From Streptomyces sp. NBC_01571 (GTDB taxonomy: Bacteria > Actinomycetota > Actinomycetes > Streptomycetales > Streptomycetaceae): 64,000 nt of DNA. The notes under the pieces are model-generated. The model was not told where the DNA came from and ran no database searches. It saw only the letters and a program-made list of their open reading frames with translations. Where the stretch lies: NCBI RefSeq assembly GCF_026339875.1, contig NZ_JAPEPZ010000001.1:4588001-4652000 (forward strand), read 5' to 3'. Positions 26,386 to 34,860 of the stretch are shown here, one piece after another; within the stretch, counting starts at the first letter, position 1; every line of letters begins with the position of its first letter. Both the position numbers and the translations under genes were made by a program.

Positions 26386-27264
26386 TCAGACGCCCTGTTC
26401 TCGTCTGTCGTCGGCCGCCCCGCCGGCCCCGACGAGCCCTTTGCCGACACTCCCGAGCCGAGGCTCGAACCGCCGCATCTCCCGCTGCCCGACCGCCCCG
26501 ATGACTCCGGGCAGATAACCGCGGATGCCCTGCATCCCGCGCAGCCACCACTGCGCGTACACATGGCTCGACCGCCGCTCGATCCCGGCGACGACCCGGT
26601 CGACGGCCGGTCCGAGCGGGTAGGTCTTGTTGGACGGCCAGGGCAGCCGCTGCCGCAGTTCGCGCATCACGTCGTCCTCGTCGGCCCCGCGCACCATGTC
26701 GGTGTCGGTCCAGGACAGATATCCGACTCCCACACGTACGCCCTTGTGACCGACCTCGGCACGCAGGCTGTGCGCGTACGCCTCGACGCCCGACTTGGAC
26801 GCGCAGTACGCGGTCATCATGGGCGCCGGCGTGATCGCCGCGAGCGACGCGATCTGCAGCAGGTACCCCCGGCTTTCCATGAGTACGGGCAGGAACGCGC
26901 GGGCGGTGACGGCCGAACCGATGAGGTTGACCTCGATGACCCGGCGCCAGGCGACCGGATCGGAGTCCACGAAGGGACCGCCGTTGGCGACACCGGCGTT
27001 GGCGACGACGATGTCCACCTTCCCGAACCGTTCCTTCACCTCGCCGGCGACCCGGGCCATCGCCTCGTGGTCGGTGACATCGGCGTACCAGTGACCGCTC
27101 TCGCCGAGCAGCCGCTCCGACACCTGCTTGAGCGCGTCCGGCTCCAGACCGACGAGCGCGACCTTGGCACCACGCGCGGACAGCTTGCGGGCGAGAAGTT
27201 CGCCGACGCCCCGAGCGGCCCCCGTGACGACCGCGACCTGTCCCTCCAGGCTCACCCTGCTCAT
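26386..27264 (-). CDS. Short-chain dehydrogenase/reductase (SDR)
   Basis: A 292-aa NAD(P)-dependent oxidoreductase. The cofactor motif is TGAARGVGE (TGxxxGxG), the stabilising motif NAGVANGG, the catalytic Ser in LLQIASLAAIT and the active-site pair in AYCASKSG (YxxxK). The C-terminal extension (about 50 residues) is basic and moderately hydrophobic. The ATG overlaps the upstream hydrolase stop as ATGA, so the two are translationally coupled. Last gene of the monooxygenase-hydrolase-SDR operon, probably oxidising or reducing an alcohol/ketone intermediate. Confidence 0.92.
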   Translation of the reverse strand: MSRVSLEGQVAVVTGAARGVGELLARKLSARGAKVALVGLEPDALKQVSERLLGESGHWYADVTDHEAMARVAGEVKERFGKVDIVVANAGVANGGPFVDSDPVAWRRVIEVNLIGSAVTARAFLPVLMESRGYLLQIASLAAITPAPMMTAYCASKSGVEAYAHSLRAEVGHKGVRVGVGYLSWTDTDMVRGADEDDVMRELRQRLPWPSNKTYPLGPAVDRVVAGIERRSSHVYAQWWLRGMQGIRGYLPGVIGAVGQREMRRFEPRLGSVGKGLVGAGGAADDRREQGV

Positions 27265-28184
27265 GCGCCCTCCTTGATCTGTGCGTAGTCGGCGGCGAGT
27301 TCGCGTATCCGTGCGGTCACCACGTCCGGCGCCTCCACGGGTGTCATGTGTCCCATTCCGGTCAGCTCGGTGAGGCCGACGCAGTTCGGCAGCGTCGCGA
27401 CCAGGGCGCGCGCGTGCACCAGGGGCGTCAGCCGGTCCGCCGTCCCCGCCACCACCGCCGTCGGCACCGCCAACTCCCGTACCCCGTGGTCGAGGTCGAG
27501 CAGATCGAGCACCTGGGACCAGGCGTGCCGCACCGCGCGCGGACAGGCGTGCACGATCCGCGCACACGCCTCGACCATGCCCGGCGACGAACCGGGGCCC
27601 ATGGTCGCGTACTTGAGGATCCTGCGGGCGAGCGGCGTGACGGGTCCGAGCGGCGCCCGCGACCCGAGGATCCGCTTGGTGACCTCGGTGCGCAGCCGCC
27701 CGGCGGGGAACGGCAGCACGCGCGCCTCGGCCACCAGCCGCGAACTGCCCGTGCTGCACAGCAGAACCGCCGCCGCGTGCTCCCGGAAGCGCGGCCGCAC
27801 CGAAGCGGCCATCAGCGTCATCCCGCCCATGGAATGCCCCACCAGCACGGCCTTCTCACCCGGGCCGAGGGTGGCCGCGAGCACGGCCTCCAGGTCGTCG
27901 GCGAGCGCGTCCGTGCCGCACGCGTCGCTCGCGGGACTGCGCCCGTGCCCACGCTGGTCGTACGCGATCACCCGGTGGTCGGCGGCGAGGTCCCGTATCT
28001 GCGCCGCCCAGAAGGCGGTCGAGCAGGTCCACCCGTGCGCGAGGACGACGGTGGGCACGGCGGCGTCCGCGGGGCCGTGCACCTCGGCGTGCAGCCGGGC
28101 GCCGTCGGCGGAGACCACGGTCAGCTCGCGCGCGGGGGCGGGCGGCGCGTAGGGGCCGCCCGCCACGTGCGTCAGTCGGCTCAC
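27261..28184 (-). CDS. Alpha/beta-hydrolase
   Basis: A 307-aa alpha/beta-fold hydrolase. The oxyanion motif is VLAHGWTCS, the nucleophile elbow GHSMGG (near residue 115), followed by the typical AYDQRGHGRS strand. The catalytic Asp is in AGTADRLTP and the His in GMGHMTPVEAP. It overlaps its upstream neighbour (GTGA) and downstream neighbour (ATGA). Beside a Baeyer-Villiger enzyme, a role in ester or lactone hydrolysis is likely; the substrate is unknown. Confidence 0.9.
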   Translation of the reverse strand: MSRLTHVAGGPYAPPAPARELTVVSADGARLHAEVHGPADAAVPTVVLAHGWTCSTAFWAAQIRDLAADHRVIAYDQRGHGRSPASDACGTDALADDLEAVLAATLGPGEKAVLVGHSMGGMTLMAASVRPRFREHAAAVLLCSTGSSRLVAEARVLPFPAGRLRTEVTKRILGSRAPLGPVTPLARRILKYATMGPGSSPGMVEACARIVHACPRAVRHAWSQVLDLLDLDHGVRELAVPTAVVAGTADRLTPLVHARALVATLPNCVGLTELTGMGHMTPVEAPDVVTARIRELAADYAQIKEGA

Positions 28185-29707
28185 GCCCCGGCCTCCACCT
28201 TCTCCTGGCTCCCCGGCTGCTCGCCCTGCCGCGCCACCGGGGCCCGCAGCACCTCGTACTCCCCGAGGTCCAGCCGGCGGGTGGCCGTGCGGAACTCCGT
28301 CGTCGTGCCCGGCCAGACCGTCGTGTTGCGGCCCTGCGCGTCGAGGTACCAACTGGTGCAGCCGCCGGTGTTCCACACCGTGCGCTTCATGCGCTCCTGG
28401 ACCTTGCGGTTCCAGTCCGCCACCGCGCCGGGCCGAGCGTCGAGGGCCACCCGTCCGCCGAGCACGCCCAACTGCCGTACGAAGTCGGCCATGTAGTTCA
28501 GCTGGGACTCGATCATCAGGATCATGCTGGAGTTCCCGAGCCCCGTGTTGGGTCCGATGATCGTCATCCAGTTGGGGAACCCGGCCGCGGAGGCGCCGCG
28601 CAGGGCGCTCATCCCGCCCTTCCACGCCTCGGCGAGTGTCCTGCCCTCCGCGCCCACCACCCGGTCGGCGATCGGCATGTCCGTGACGTGGAACCCCGTA
28701 CCGAAGATGATCGCGTCGACCTCGGCCGTGCTGCCGTCGGCCGCGACGAGGGTGGACCCGTCGATCCTGTCGAGCCCGGAAGCCACCACGTCCACGTTGG
28801 GGCGGGTGAGCGCGGGGTAGTAGGCGTTGGAGAGCAGGATCCGCTTGCAGCCGATCCGGTAGTCCGGCGTCAGCTTCGCGCGCAGCGCCGGGTCCTTGAC
28901 GGCCCGCGCCATGTTGCGCCTGGCCAGCCGCTCGACCAGGCCCAGTTCGTCGGGCCGCTTGGTGAACGCCTGGACCTGCAACTCCCGTATGCCCCACAGG
29001 AGTCCTCGACGGGCCTGCGCGGTGAAGGGGAGCATCCGGTGCAGCCCGCGTTCGAGCCCGCTGATGGCCCGGTCGACGCGGGGCATCACCCAGGGCGGGG
29101 TGCGCTGGAAGAGGGTGAGGCGCGCGACCTCGGGCTGGACGGCCGGCACGATCTGGATGGCCGAGGCGCCGGTCCCGACCATCGCCACGCGCTTGCCGCG
29201 CAGGTCGTAGTCGTGGTCCCAGCGGGCCGAGTGGAAGACCTTGCCGGGGAAGGAGTCGATCCCCGGGATGTCCGGGATCTTGGGGTCGGACAGCGGTCCG
29301 GTGGCGGAGACGACGAAGTCGGCGCTGAGGGACCCGCTGCTGGTCTCGATGTCCCACCGCAGCTTCTCGCCGTCCCACGTCATCCGCTTCACCTCGGAGT
29401 CGAAGCGGAGGTGGGGGCGCAGCCCGAAGACGTCGGTGACGTGCTCCAGATAGGCCCGGATGTGCTCCTGCCCGGAGAAGGTACGGGGCCAGTCGGGGTT
29501 CGGCGCGAACGAGAACGAGTACAGATGGGACGGTACGTCGCAGGCGCATCCGGGGTAGCTGTTGTCCCGCCAGGTGCCGCCCACGCCGCCGGCCCGTTCC
29601 AGGACGACGAAGTCGGTGACCCCTTCGCGGCGCAGCCGCACGGCCGCACCCAGGCCTCCGAACCCCGACCCGACCACCGCCACGCGTACATGTTCGTGCT
29701 CGGTCAT
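28181..29707 (-). CDS. Baeyer-Villiger/flavin-containing monooxygenase
   Basis: A 508-aa FAD/NADPH monooxygenase. The FAD-binding motif is VVGSGFGGLGAAVRL, followed by GGVGGTWRDNSYPGCACDVPS. The BVMO fingerprint FxGxxxHxxxW is present as FPGKVFHSARWD. The NADPH-binding motif is VGTGASAIQIVP, and GTGFHVTDMP closes the second Rossmann part. It converts ketones to esters/lactones or oxygenates heteroatoms. First gene of a three-gene overlapping operon, divergent from a MerR regulator 130 bp away. Confidence 0.93.
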   Translation of the reverse strand: MTEHEHVRVAVVGSGFGGLGAAVRLRREGVTDFVVLERAGGVGGTWRDNSYPGCACDVPSHLYSFSFAPNPDWPRTFSGQEHIRAYLEHVTDVFGLRPHLRFDSEVKRMTWDGEKLRWDIETSSGSLSADFVVSATGPLSDPKIPDIPGIDSFPGKVFHSARWDHDYDLRGKRVAMVGTGASAIQIVPAVQPEVARLTLFQRTPPWVMPRVDRAISGLERGLHRMLPFTAQARRGLLWGIRELQVQAFTKRPDELGLVERLARRNMARAVKDPALRAKLTPDYRIGCKRILLSNAYYPALTRPNVDVVASGLDRIDGSTLVAADGSTAEVDAIIFGTGFHVTDMPIADRVVGAEGRTLAEAWKGGMSALRGASAAGFPNWMTIIGPNTGLGNSSMILMIESQLNYMADFVRQLGVLGGRVALDARPGAVADWNRKVQERMKRTVWNTGGCTSWYLDAQGRNTTVWPGTTTEFRTATRRLDLGEYEVLRAPVARQGEQPGSQEKVEAGA

Positions 29708-29837
29708 CCCGACGCCTCCCTAGCCGCACGACCCCGCCAGTGAACACTGGCGCAATGGGGAGCGTAGAACAGCTCCGTACTGATGGGTAGGGGTCGTGAC
29801 CGGGAAAGTTACCGGGGGTACGACGTAGGGTGCGCAC

Positions 29838-30491
29838 GTGGCGGAGAAGCGTGAGTACCGAATGGAGGAGCTGGCCGAGGAAGCCGGCATCACGGTGCGC
29901 ACCCTGCGCTTCTACCGGGAGCGCAAGCTGATACCGCCGCCCCGCCGCGAGGGCCGCATCGCCTGGTACGACGACACGCACCTGGCCCGCCTGCGCACGA
30001 TCTCGGCGCTGCTGGAACGCGGCCACACACTCAGCGGCATCGCGGAACTGGCCGAGGCCTTCGACCACGGCCGCGACGTCGGCGAACTCCTCGGCCTCGG
30101 CGAGCCCACCGAGGAGACCCCGGTCCGCCTCTCCCCCGAGGAACTGGCCGACGTCTTCGCGGGCCAGGCCACCCCGGAGAACCTCGCCGCCGCTCTCGAC
30201 CTCGGCTACCTCGGCACCGACGGCGGCGAGATCGTCCACGTCAGCCGCCGCCTGCTCGACGTGTCGGCGGCCCTGGTCCGCGAGGGCATCCCGCTCGCCG
30301 ACGTCCTCACCGCGGCCCGCCGCGTCCGCGACCACGCCGAAGCCCTCGCCACCCTCTTCACCACCCTCGTCCTCACCGAGAACCGCACCGCGGAGGACCT
30401 GACGCGCCTGCGCCCCCTGGCGAAGAGCGTGGTGGAGGCGGAACTGTCGATGGCCCTGGACCGCCGGCTCGGCCGCCGCCCGGAATCCTGA
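29838..30491 (+). CDS. MerR-family transcriptional regulator
   Basis: 217 aa. The N-terminal winged helix (YRMEELAEEAGITVRTLRFYRERKL) and wing (GRIAWYDDTHLARLRTISALLERGHTLSGI) are typical of MerR proteins. The C-terminal effector domain of about 140 residues lacks the metal-binding cysteines and resembles actinobacterial MerR members linked to lipid or ketone metabolism. The start is GTG. Divergence from the monooxygenase operon suggests that it controls that operon and itself. Confidence 0.88.
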   Translation: MAEKREYRMEELAEEAGITVRTLRFYRERKLIPPPRREGRIAWYDDTHLARLRTISALLERGHTLSGIAELAEAFDHGRDVGELLGLGEPTEETPVRLSPEELADVFAGQATPENLAAALDLGYLGTDGGEIVHVSRRLLDVSAALVREGIPLADVLTAARRVRDHAEALATLFTTLVLTENRTAEDLTRLRPLAKSVVEAELSMALDRRLGRRPES

Positions 30492-30603
30492 ACGCCCGCC
30501 GCGCCGAGCGGCTCGGCTTCCCGCGGGCCGGTGAGGCATACGGCCCGACCCGGCCCACGCGGGTCACGTCGGGCCTGGTCCGGTCAGGTCGGGCCCGGGC
30601 AAG

Positions 30604-31422
30604 TCAGGTCAGGCCTGGTCCGGTCTCGAAGACCACCGTGACGGGCGCGTGGTCCGACCACCGCTCCCCGTGACTGGCGGCCCGCTCCACGAAGCCCTTG
30701 ACCGCGCGCCTCGCGAGCCCCCCGGTCGCGACGATCAGGTCGATCCTCCACCCTGCGTCGTTGTCGAAGGCGCGCCCCCGGTAGGACCACCACGAGTACG
30801 GCCCCTCCGTGTCCGGGTGCAGGGCGCGTACGACGTCGACGTAGCCGCCGTCGGCCGCGTCGAGGACCCGGCCCAGCCACTCGCGCTCCTCGGGCAGGAA
30901 GCCGGAGTTCTTCTTGTTCGCCCGCCAGTTCTTGAGGTCGGCCTCCTGGTGGGCGATGTTCCAGTCGCCGCAGACCACGACCTCGCGCCCGTCGGCGGCC
31001 GCCCGCTCGCGCAGGCCCTTCAGGTAGGCGAGGAACTCGCCCATGAACCGCATCTTCTCGTCCTGCCGCTCGGTGCCGACCTCCCCGGAGGGCAGGTAGA
31101 GGCTGGCGACCGTGACGCCCGGGAGGTCCACCTCGACGTAGCGTCCGCCGGCGTCGAACTCCTCGGAGCCGAATCCGACCTGGACGCGGTCGGGCTCGCG
31201 GCGGGTGTAGAGGGACACGCCCGCGCGGCCCTTGGCGGCGGCCGGAGCGTGCACGACGTGCCACCCCTCGGGCGCCCGCACCTCCTCGGGCAGTTGTCCG
31301 GGCTCGGCCCGTACCTCCTGGAGGCACAGGACGTCCGCGGAGGTCTCCGCGAGCCAGTCCACGAAACCCTTCTTGGCGGCGGCCCGGAGTCCGTTCACAT
31401 TCACAGAGGTGACAGTCAGCAC
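30604..31422 (-). CDS. xth: Exodeoxyribonuclease III (AP endonuclease)
   Basis: A 272-aa EEP-fold DNA-repair enzyme that cuts at abasic sites and degrades 3' ends. Motifs in order are SVNVNGLRAA (Asn), CLQEVRA (metal Glu), GGRYVEVDLPG, VVCGDWNIAH (Asp/Asn) and RIDLIVATG, and the end SDHAPVTVVFE (Asp-His pair). The GTG at 31422 is preferred over 31458 because homologues begin just before TVTSVNVNGL. It is divergent from the GNAT gene; the starts are 62 bp apart. Confidence 0.93.
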   Translation of the reverse strand: MLTVTSVNVNGLRAAAKKGFVDWLAETSADVLCLQEVRAEPGQLPEEVRAPEGWHVVHAPAAAKGRAGVSLYTRREPDRVQVGFGSEEFDAGGRYVEVDLPGVTVASLYLPSGEVGTERQDEKMRFMGEFLAYLKGLRERAAADGREVVVCGDWNIAHQEADLKNWRANKKNSGFLPEEREWLGRVLDAADGGYVDVVRALHPDTEGPYSWWSYRGRAFDNDAGWRIDLIVATGGLARRAVKGFVERAASHGERWSDHAPVTVVFETGPGLT

Positions 31423-31458
31423 CCGGGCACGATACTTAATCCGTCCGGTCCCCCGCAC

Positions 31459-31491
31459 GCATGCATAGATGTACGATAATTGGCATGCATA
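31459..31491. promoter_or_regulatory. Leaderless promoter region with duplicated GCATGCATA
   Basis: GCATGCATA occurs at 31459-31467 and 31483-31491, a 24 bp spacing. Between them GATAAT (31475-31480) is a good -10 whose expected start point falls at the GNAT ATG (31485), so the mRNA is probably leaderless. The second repeat covers the start codon, so a protein binding the repeats could block transcription start. No matching -35 is obvious. Confidence 0.45.
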
Positions 31492-31970
31492 TCCGCCCGG
31501 TCCCTTTCGACCACCCCGACGCCGTCAAGCTCAACGACCAGGTGCAGGCCGAATACGCCGAGCGCTACGGAGACGAGGGCGATGTCACACCGCTGGACGC
31601 GTCGATGTTCAGGCCGCCGCTCGGCCTGTACCTCCTCGCGTACGACGAGCGGGACCGCCCGGTCGCGACGGGCGGCTGGCGCAGCCAGGACGAGAACGAC
31701 GAGGGGTACTCGGACGGCGACGCCGAGCTGAAGCGCATGTACGTCGTCCCGGAGGCCCGCGGCCTCGGCCTCGCCCGCCGCATCCTGGCCGCCCTGGAGG
31801 ACGACGCCCGCGCGGCCGGCCGCACCCGCATGGTCCTGGAGACCGGCGCCAAGCAGCCCGAGGCGGTCGCCCTCTACACCTCCAGCGGCTACGCGCCCTG
31901 CGTGAAGTTCGGCTACTACCGTTTCCACGACTTGAGCATGTGCTTCGCCAAGCCGCTCTCCGCGTCCTGA
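31485..31970 (+). CDS. GNAT-family N-acetyltransferase
   Basis: A 161-aa acetyl-CoA-dependent acyltransferase. The acetyl-CoA loop is VVPEARGLGLARRILAALE (R/Q-x-x-G-x-G/A type), followed by VLETGAKQPEAVALYTSSGY, the typical motif B. The N-terminus (MHIRPVPFDHPDAVKLND) fits the ATG at 31485; there is no ribosome site, in line with leaderless expression. The substrate is unknown. It is followed by the terminator hairpin at 32025-32052. Confidence 0.85.
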   Translation: MHIRPVPFDHPDAVKLNDQVQAEYAERYGDEGDVTPLDASMFRPPLGLYLLAYDERDRPVATGGWRSQDENDEGYSDGDAELKRMYVVPEARGLGLARRILAALEDDARAAGRTRMVLETGAKQPEAVALYTSSGYAPCVKFGYYRFHDLSMCFAKPLSAS

Positions 31971-32024
31971 GCCGGGCGCACCGAGTTCCGCGCCGGAACA
32001 TCCGGAACAACCGGAACATGCAGA

Positions 32025-32052
32025 AACCCCGCCGGACGAATCCGGCGGGGTT
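32025..32052. terminator. Strong hairpin terminator of tRNA-Ala (bidirectional)
   Basis: A perfect 12 bp stem (AACCCCGCCGGA / TCCGGCGGGGTT) with the tetraloop CGAA, 11 bp past the tRNA 3' end. On the minus strand it is followed by TTTCTG. It also lies 54 bp beyond the plus-strand GNAT stop and may serve both. Confidence 0.85.
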
Positions 32053-32063
32053 CTGAATTGCGG

Positions 32064-32137
32064 TGGACCTGTGGGGATTTGAACCCCAGACCCCCTCGAT
32101 GCGAACGAGGTGCGCTACCAGACTGCGCCACAGGCCC
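32064..32137 (-). tRNA. tRNA-Ala (anticodon CGC)
   Basis: The minus strand folds as a full cloverleaf. The acceptor GGGCCTG pairs with CAGGTCC and includes the G3-U70 wobble that identifies alanine tRNA. The anticodon stem CCTCG/CGAGG holds the loop TTCGCAT, anticodon CGC, which reads the GCG codon. The T-arm is GGGG-TTCAAAT-CCCC. The discriminator is A and CCA is not encoded. A promoter lies upstream and a terminator hairpin downstream. Confidence 0.95.
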
Positions 32138-32151
32138 TTGCAACGAGTGAA

Positions 32152-32181
32152 ACTCTAGCATCCTCATCCGGGTGCTTGGAA
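32152..32181 (-). promoter_or_regulatory. Promoter of tRNA-Ala
   Basis: On the minus strand TTCCAA (32181-32176) and TAGAGT (32157-32152) are separated by 18 bp. The -10 ends 14 bp upstream of the mature tRNA 5' end, consistent with a short leader. Confidence 0.5.
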
Positions 32182-32188
32182 ATCCGTT

Positions 32189-32206
32189 CCTGGCTGGTCA
32201 GCCAGG
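32189..32206 (-). terminator. Palindrome downstream of sepX
   Basis: CCTGGCTG-GT-CAGCCAGG is a perfect 8 bp inverted repeat 60 bp past the sepX stop. The small loop makes it a modest terminator candidate. Confidence 0.4.
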
Positions 32207-32266
32207 GCTCCCGGACAGGCGGTCACACGGTCCGCGCGCACAGGGCCGTGCGGCCCGCGCGCGGGG

Positions 32267-33502
32267 TCACTCGTTGGCCGCGCGCGGCCGTTCGCCGTCC
32301 TCGTACTGGTCGAACAGCGGGGTGCGGCCGCGCTCGCGGGCCCGCCGGGCGGACGCGGCGCGCCGGGCGTCGCTGCGACCGTCGCCGTCGGCCTCGGTCT
32401 CTTCGGCGGCCTCGGCTGGGCCGCCCTCCTCTGCGGGCTCGGCCTCGGGCTCGGCCGGTTCGACCGCGCTGGAGCGCGCGGAGCTCCACGCGTCCGGGGC
32501 TCCCAGGTCGACGCCGGAGGTGGCCCGCGGCGCGACGGGCGCGGTCACGTACGTCGGCAGCGGAACCGGCACCGGGTCCCAGCTGTCACCCCGGCCGGGG
32601 CCCCGCTGGCGTTCGCGCTGCTGGTCGACCCACTCGGCGTGGTCGGTCTGCTCGACGAGGGCGCGACGGTCGGCCGCGAGCACGGAAAGGCCGGGGTCGG
32701 CCTCCGGCTCGGGGCCTTCGTCCTGCTCCTCGGCGCCCGCGTCGAGGCCGGCCCGGCGGCGCGGCTGCCGCTCGCGCAGCCGCTGCGCCGCGGCCTCGGC
32801 CCGGCGGCGGTCCATGACGTAGGTGAAGCGCCGCCGCTCCTGGGCCCGCAGATAGACGATGTACGCGCTCAGCATCACGGCGGGCACGCCGGGAGCCCAC
32901 AGGAACGCGAGTCCTCCGACGGCCGCCACGATCGCGCCGCAGGTGAAGGCGAGGAAGAGCATGACGGTCGTACGCCGCCGGCGCGCGAGTGCCTTCGAGC
33001 GCCTGGCGCGTGCTGCGGCCTCCGCCGCGGAGACCCGCCGGTCGGCGGGAACCCGCGAGGCCGCGGACGCGCTCGACGCCGACGACAGGGGGTCGGTGTG
33101 CGCCTGCTGCGATACCGGTCTGGTGGTCGCCGCGGCGCCCTGCGGGGCACTGTGCCGGGCGGCCGACTGCGGTGCCTGCTGGGGCTCCGGCTCGGCGGGC
33201 TGCGGGAGTTGGGCCTTGGTGTGTTCCCGGGCCGGAGGCATGGCGAAGGCCCGGACGTCCACCGAATCGGTGGCGCCGCCCGGGTCGGCGCTGGGCTCCC
33301 CCTCTTCGGTGGAGCGCGCCCGCAGGTCCTTGGCGTACCGGCGCTCCATCCCCGCCCGTCCGGACAGCAGCCGGATGGCGGTGCTGAAGCGTTCCGTCGG
33401 ACGGGCTTCGTTCAGCTCGTCCTGCCTACGGAGCCACATCGGCACCAAGTAGGCGGCCCAGGCCCCGACGATGACTGCGTAGATGAGGCCGCTGCTGCTC
33501 AC
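32267..33502 (-). CDS. sepX: Divisome membrane protein SepX/GlpR
   Basis: 411 aa. It starts with a membrane segment (GLIYAVIVGAWAAYLVPMWLRRQDELNEARPTERFSTAIRLL), the characteristic N-terminus of SepX/GlpR proteins. A long Pro/Gln/Ala-rich linker follows. A second hydrophobic block (MLFLAFTCGAIVAAVGGLAFL plus VPAVMLSAYIVYL, about residues 180-220) and an acidic/Arg-rich disordered tail complete it. In Streptomyces SepX supports cross-walls and sporulation septa. In corynebacteria GlpR is the receptor of the MoeA-like gephyrin homologue Glp, and a moeA-type gene lies four genes upstream here. Confidence 0.82.
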   Translation of the reverse strand: MSSSGLIYAVIVGAWAAYLVPMWLRRQDELNEARPTERFSTAIRLLSGRAGMERRYAKDLRARSTEEGEPSADPGGATDSVDVRAFAMPPAREHTKAQLPQPAEPEPQQAPQSAARHSAPQGAAATTRPVSQQAHTDPLSSASSASAASRVPADRRVSAAEAAARARRSKALARRRRTTVMLFLAFTCGAIVAAVGGLAFLWAPGVPAVMLSAYIVYLRAQERRRFTYVMDRRRAEAAAQRLRERQPRRRAGLDAGAEEQDEGPEPEADPGLSVLAADRRALVEQTDHAEWVDQQRERQRGPGRGDSWDPVPVPLPTYVTAPVAPRATSGVDLGAPDAWSSARSSAVEPAEPEAEPAEEGGPAEAAEETEADGDGRSDARRAASARRARERGRTPLFDQYEDGERPRAANE

Positions 33503-33712
33503 GCCTCACACGGTAGAGGGGTTTGCGTGAGGCCATCTGCCAATTGAGCCGGTGTGTCGCACGATCTGGCTGATATTTCGAGCTTTTTTTGTGACCGATG
33601 TGATCAGCAGGCTGCCGGGACCCGCGAATTTAATGCCGCGGGACGACCCCGAGAGGCACCGAGATGGTTCCGAGGTGATCGCCGACCGATCAATTTCGAA
33701 CACACATTTCAT

Positions 33713-34321
33713 TTACTGAGTACTCGGCCTGCTCCGGTTCTGTGAGCGTGCCCGCTGCCAGCGACCGAGAAGCCCCTCGGGCACCTCTTCCGCGGTGAGC
33801 GCGAAGACGAGATGGTCGCGCCAGGCCCCGTCGATGTGGAGATAACGCGGCCGGAGCCCTTCCTCACGGAATCCGAGTTTCTCCACGACGCGGCGGCTGG
33901 GTCCGTTCTCCGGGCGAATGCAGACCTCGATACGGTGCAGTCCGACCGTGCGGAAGCAGTGGTCGGTCACCAGCGCCACGGCCGTCGGCATCACCCCGCG
34001 CCCCGCCACCGCCTGGTCCACCCAGTAGCCGACGTGCCCCGAGCACATCGAGCCCCAGGTGATCCCGGCGACGGTCAGCTGGCCCACCAGACGGCCCTGG
34101 TACTCGATCACGAAGGGCAGCATGCGGCCCGCGTTCGCCTCGGCGCGCAGATGGCGGACCATCTGCCGGTAGGTCGGCCGGTGCGCTATCGGCCCGCTGG
34201 GGGTGGGCGGCGGAATGGTCGCCTCCCACGGCCGCAGCCAGTCGCGGTTGCGCCGGTTCACCTCGCGCCAGGCCCGCTGGTCGCGCACCTTTATCGGCCG
34301 GAGGACGACATCGCCGTCCAC
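33713..34321 (-). CDS. RimJ/RimL-type GNAT acetyltransferase
   Basis: A 202-aa N-acetyltransferase of the RimJ/RimL class (protein N-terminal or Ser/Ala acetylation). Features are VVLRPIKVRDQRAWREVNRRN at the N-terminus, VGYWVDQAVAGRGVMPTAVAL (acetyl-CoA loop) and RIEVCIRPENGPSRRVVEKLGFREEG. It sits between mog and sepX in the same direction, 26 bp after the mog stop. GTG 34321 is used; homologous sequence may extend slightly upstream (PSWPVEL), so a non-standard CTG start is possible. Confidence 0.87.
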   Translation of the reverse strand: MDGDVVLRPIKVRDQRAWREVNRRNRDWLRPWEATIPPPTPSGPIAHRPTYRQMVRHLRAEANAGRMLPFVIEYQGRLVGQLTVAGITWGSMCSGHVGYWVDQAVAGRGVMPTAVALVTDHCFRTVGLHRIEVCIRPENGPSRRVVEKLGFREEGLRPRYLHIDGAWRDHLVFALTAEEVPEGLLGRWQRARSQNRSRPSTQ

Positions 34322-34347
34322 CAGCTCGACGGGCCAGGACGGGCTGT

Positions 34348-34860
34348 TCAGCTCGCACCCCCACTGCCGTTGGGTCTGGGGTGGTCGCCGCCGCGGATCT
34401 GCTCCACGGCGTGGACCAACAGGGGCTCCAGGACGGCCAGACCGTCCTTCACCCCGCCGGTGGAACCCGGCAGATTGACGATCAGCGTCCGGCCCGCGAC
34501 TCCGGCGAGCCCGCGGGACAGCGCCGCCGTCGCGACCTTCTCTCTACCGAACGCCCTGATCGCCTCAGGAATGCCCGGCACTTCGTGATCCACCACGCGC
34601 CGGGTCGCCTCGGGTGTCCGGTCGGTGGGCGAGATCCCCGTGCCCCCGGTGGTCACGATGACGTCGTACCCGGCCTCGACGCCGGCGCGCAGCGCCGCCT
34701 CCACGGGGTCGCCGTCGGGCACGACCCGAGGGCCGTCGACGGTGAAGCCGTACGCCGTGAGCCCCTCGGCGATCAGGGGCCCGCCCCGGTCCGCGTAGAC
34801 ACCCGCGGCGGCCCGGTTCGAGGCGGTGACCACGAGGGCGCGGTACGACGGCGGTGTCAT
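34348..34860 (-). CDS. mog: Molybdopterin adenylyltransferase-like protein (MoaB/Mog)
   Basis: A 170-aa MogA/MoaB-fold protein that adenylates molybdopterin before molybdenum insertion. Motifs are [42 protein letters not shown] (substrate loop) and [16 protein letters not shown]. The ATG overlaps the moaC stop (ATGA). It is part of the galU-moeA-moaC-mog series on the minus strand. Confidence 0.9.
   Translation of the reverse strand: MTPPSYRALVVTASNRAAAGVYADRGGPLIAEGLTAYGFTVDGPRVVPDGDPVEAALRAGVEAGYDVIVTTGGTGISPTDRTPEATRRVVDHEVPGIPEAIRAFGREKVATAALSRGLAGVAGRTLIVNLPGSTGGVKDGLAVLEPLLVHAVEQIRGGDHPRPNGSGGAS

Noticed and set aside
27261..30539. A 1092-codon minus-strand frame joining the hydrolase to upstream sequence
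   Set aside because: Only residues from 28184 on match a hydrolase; the rest is the shadow of the monooxygenase and MerR genes.
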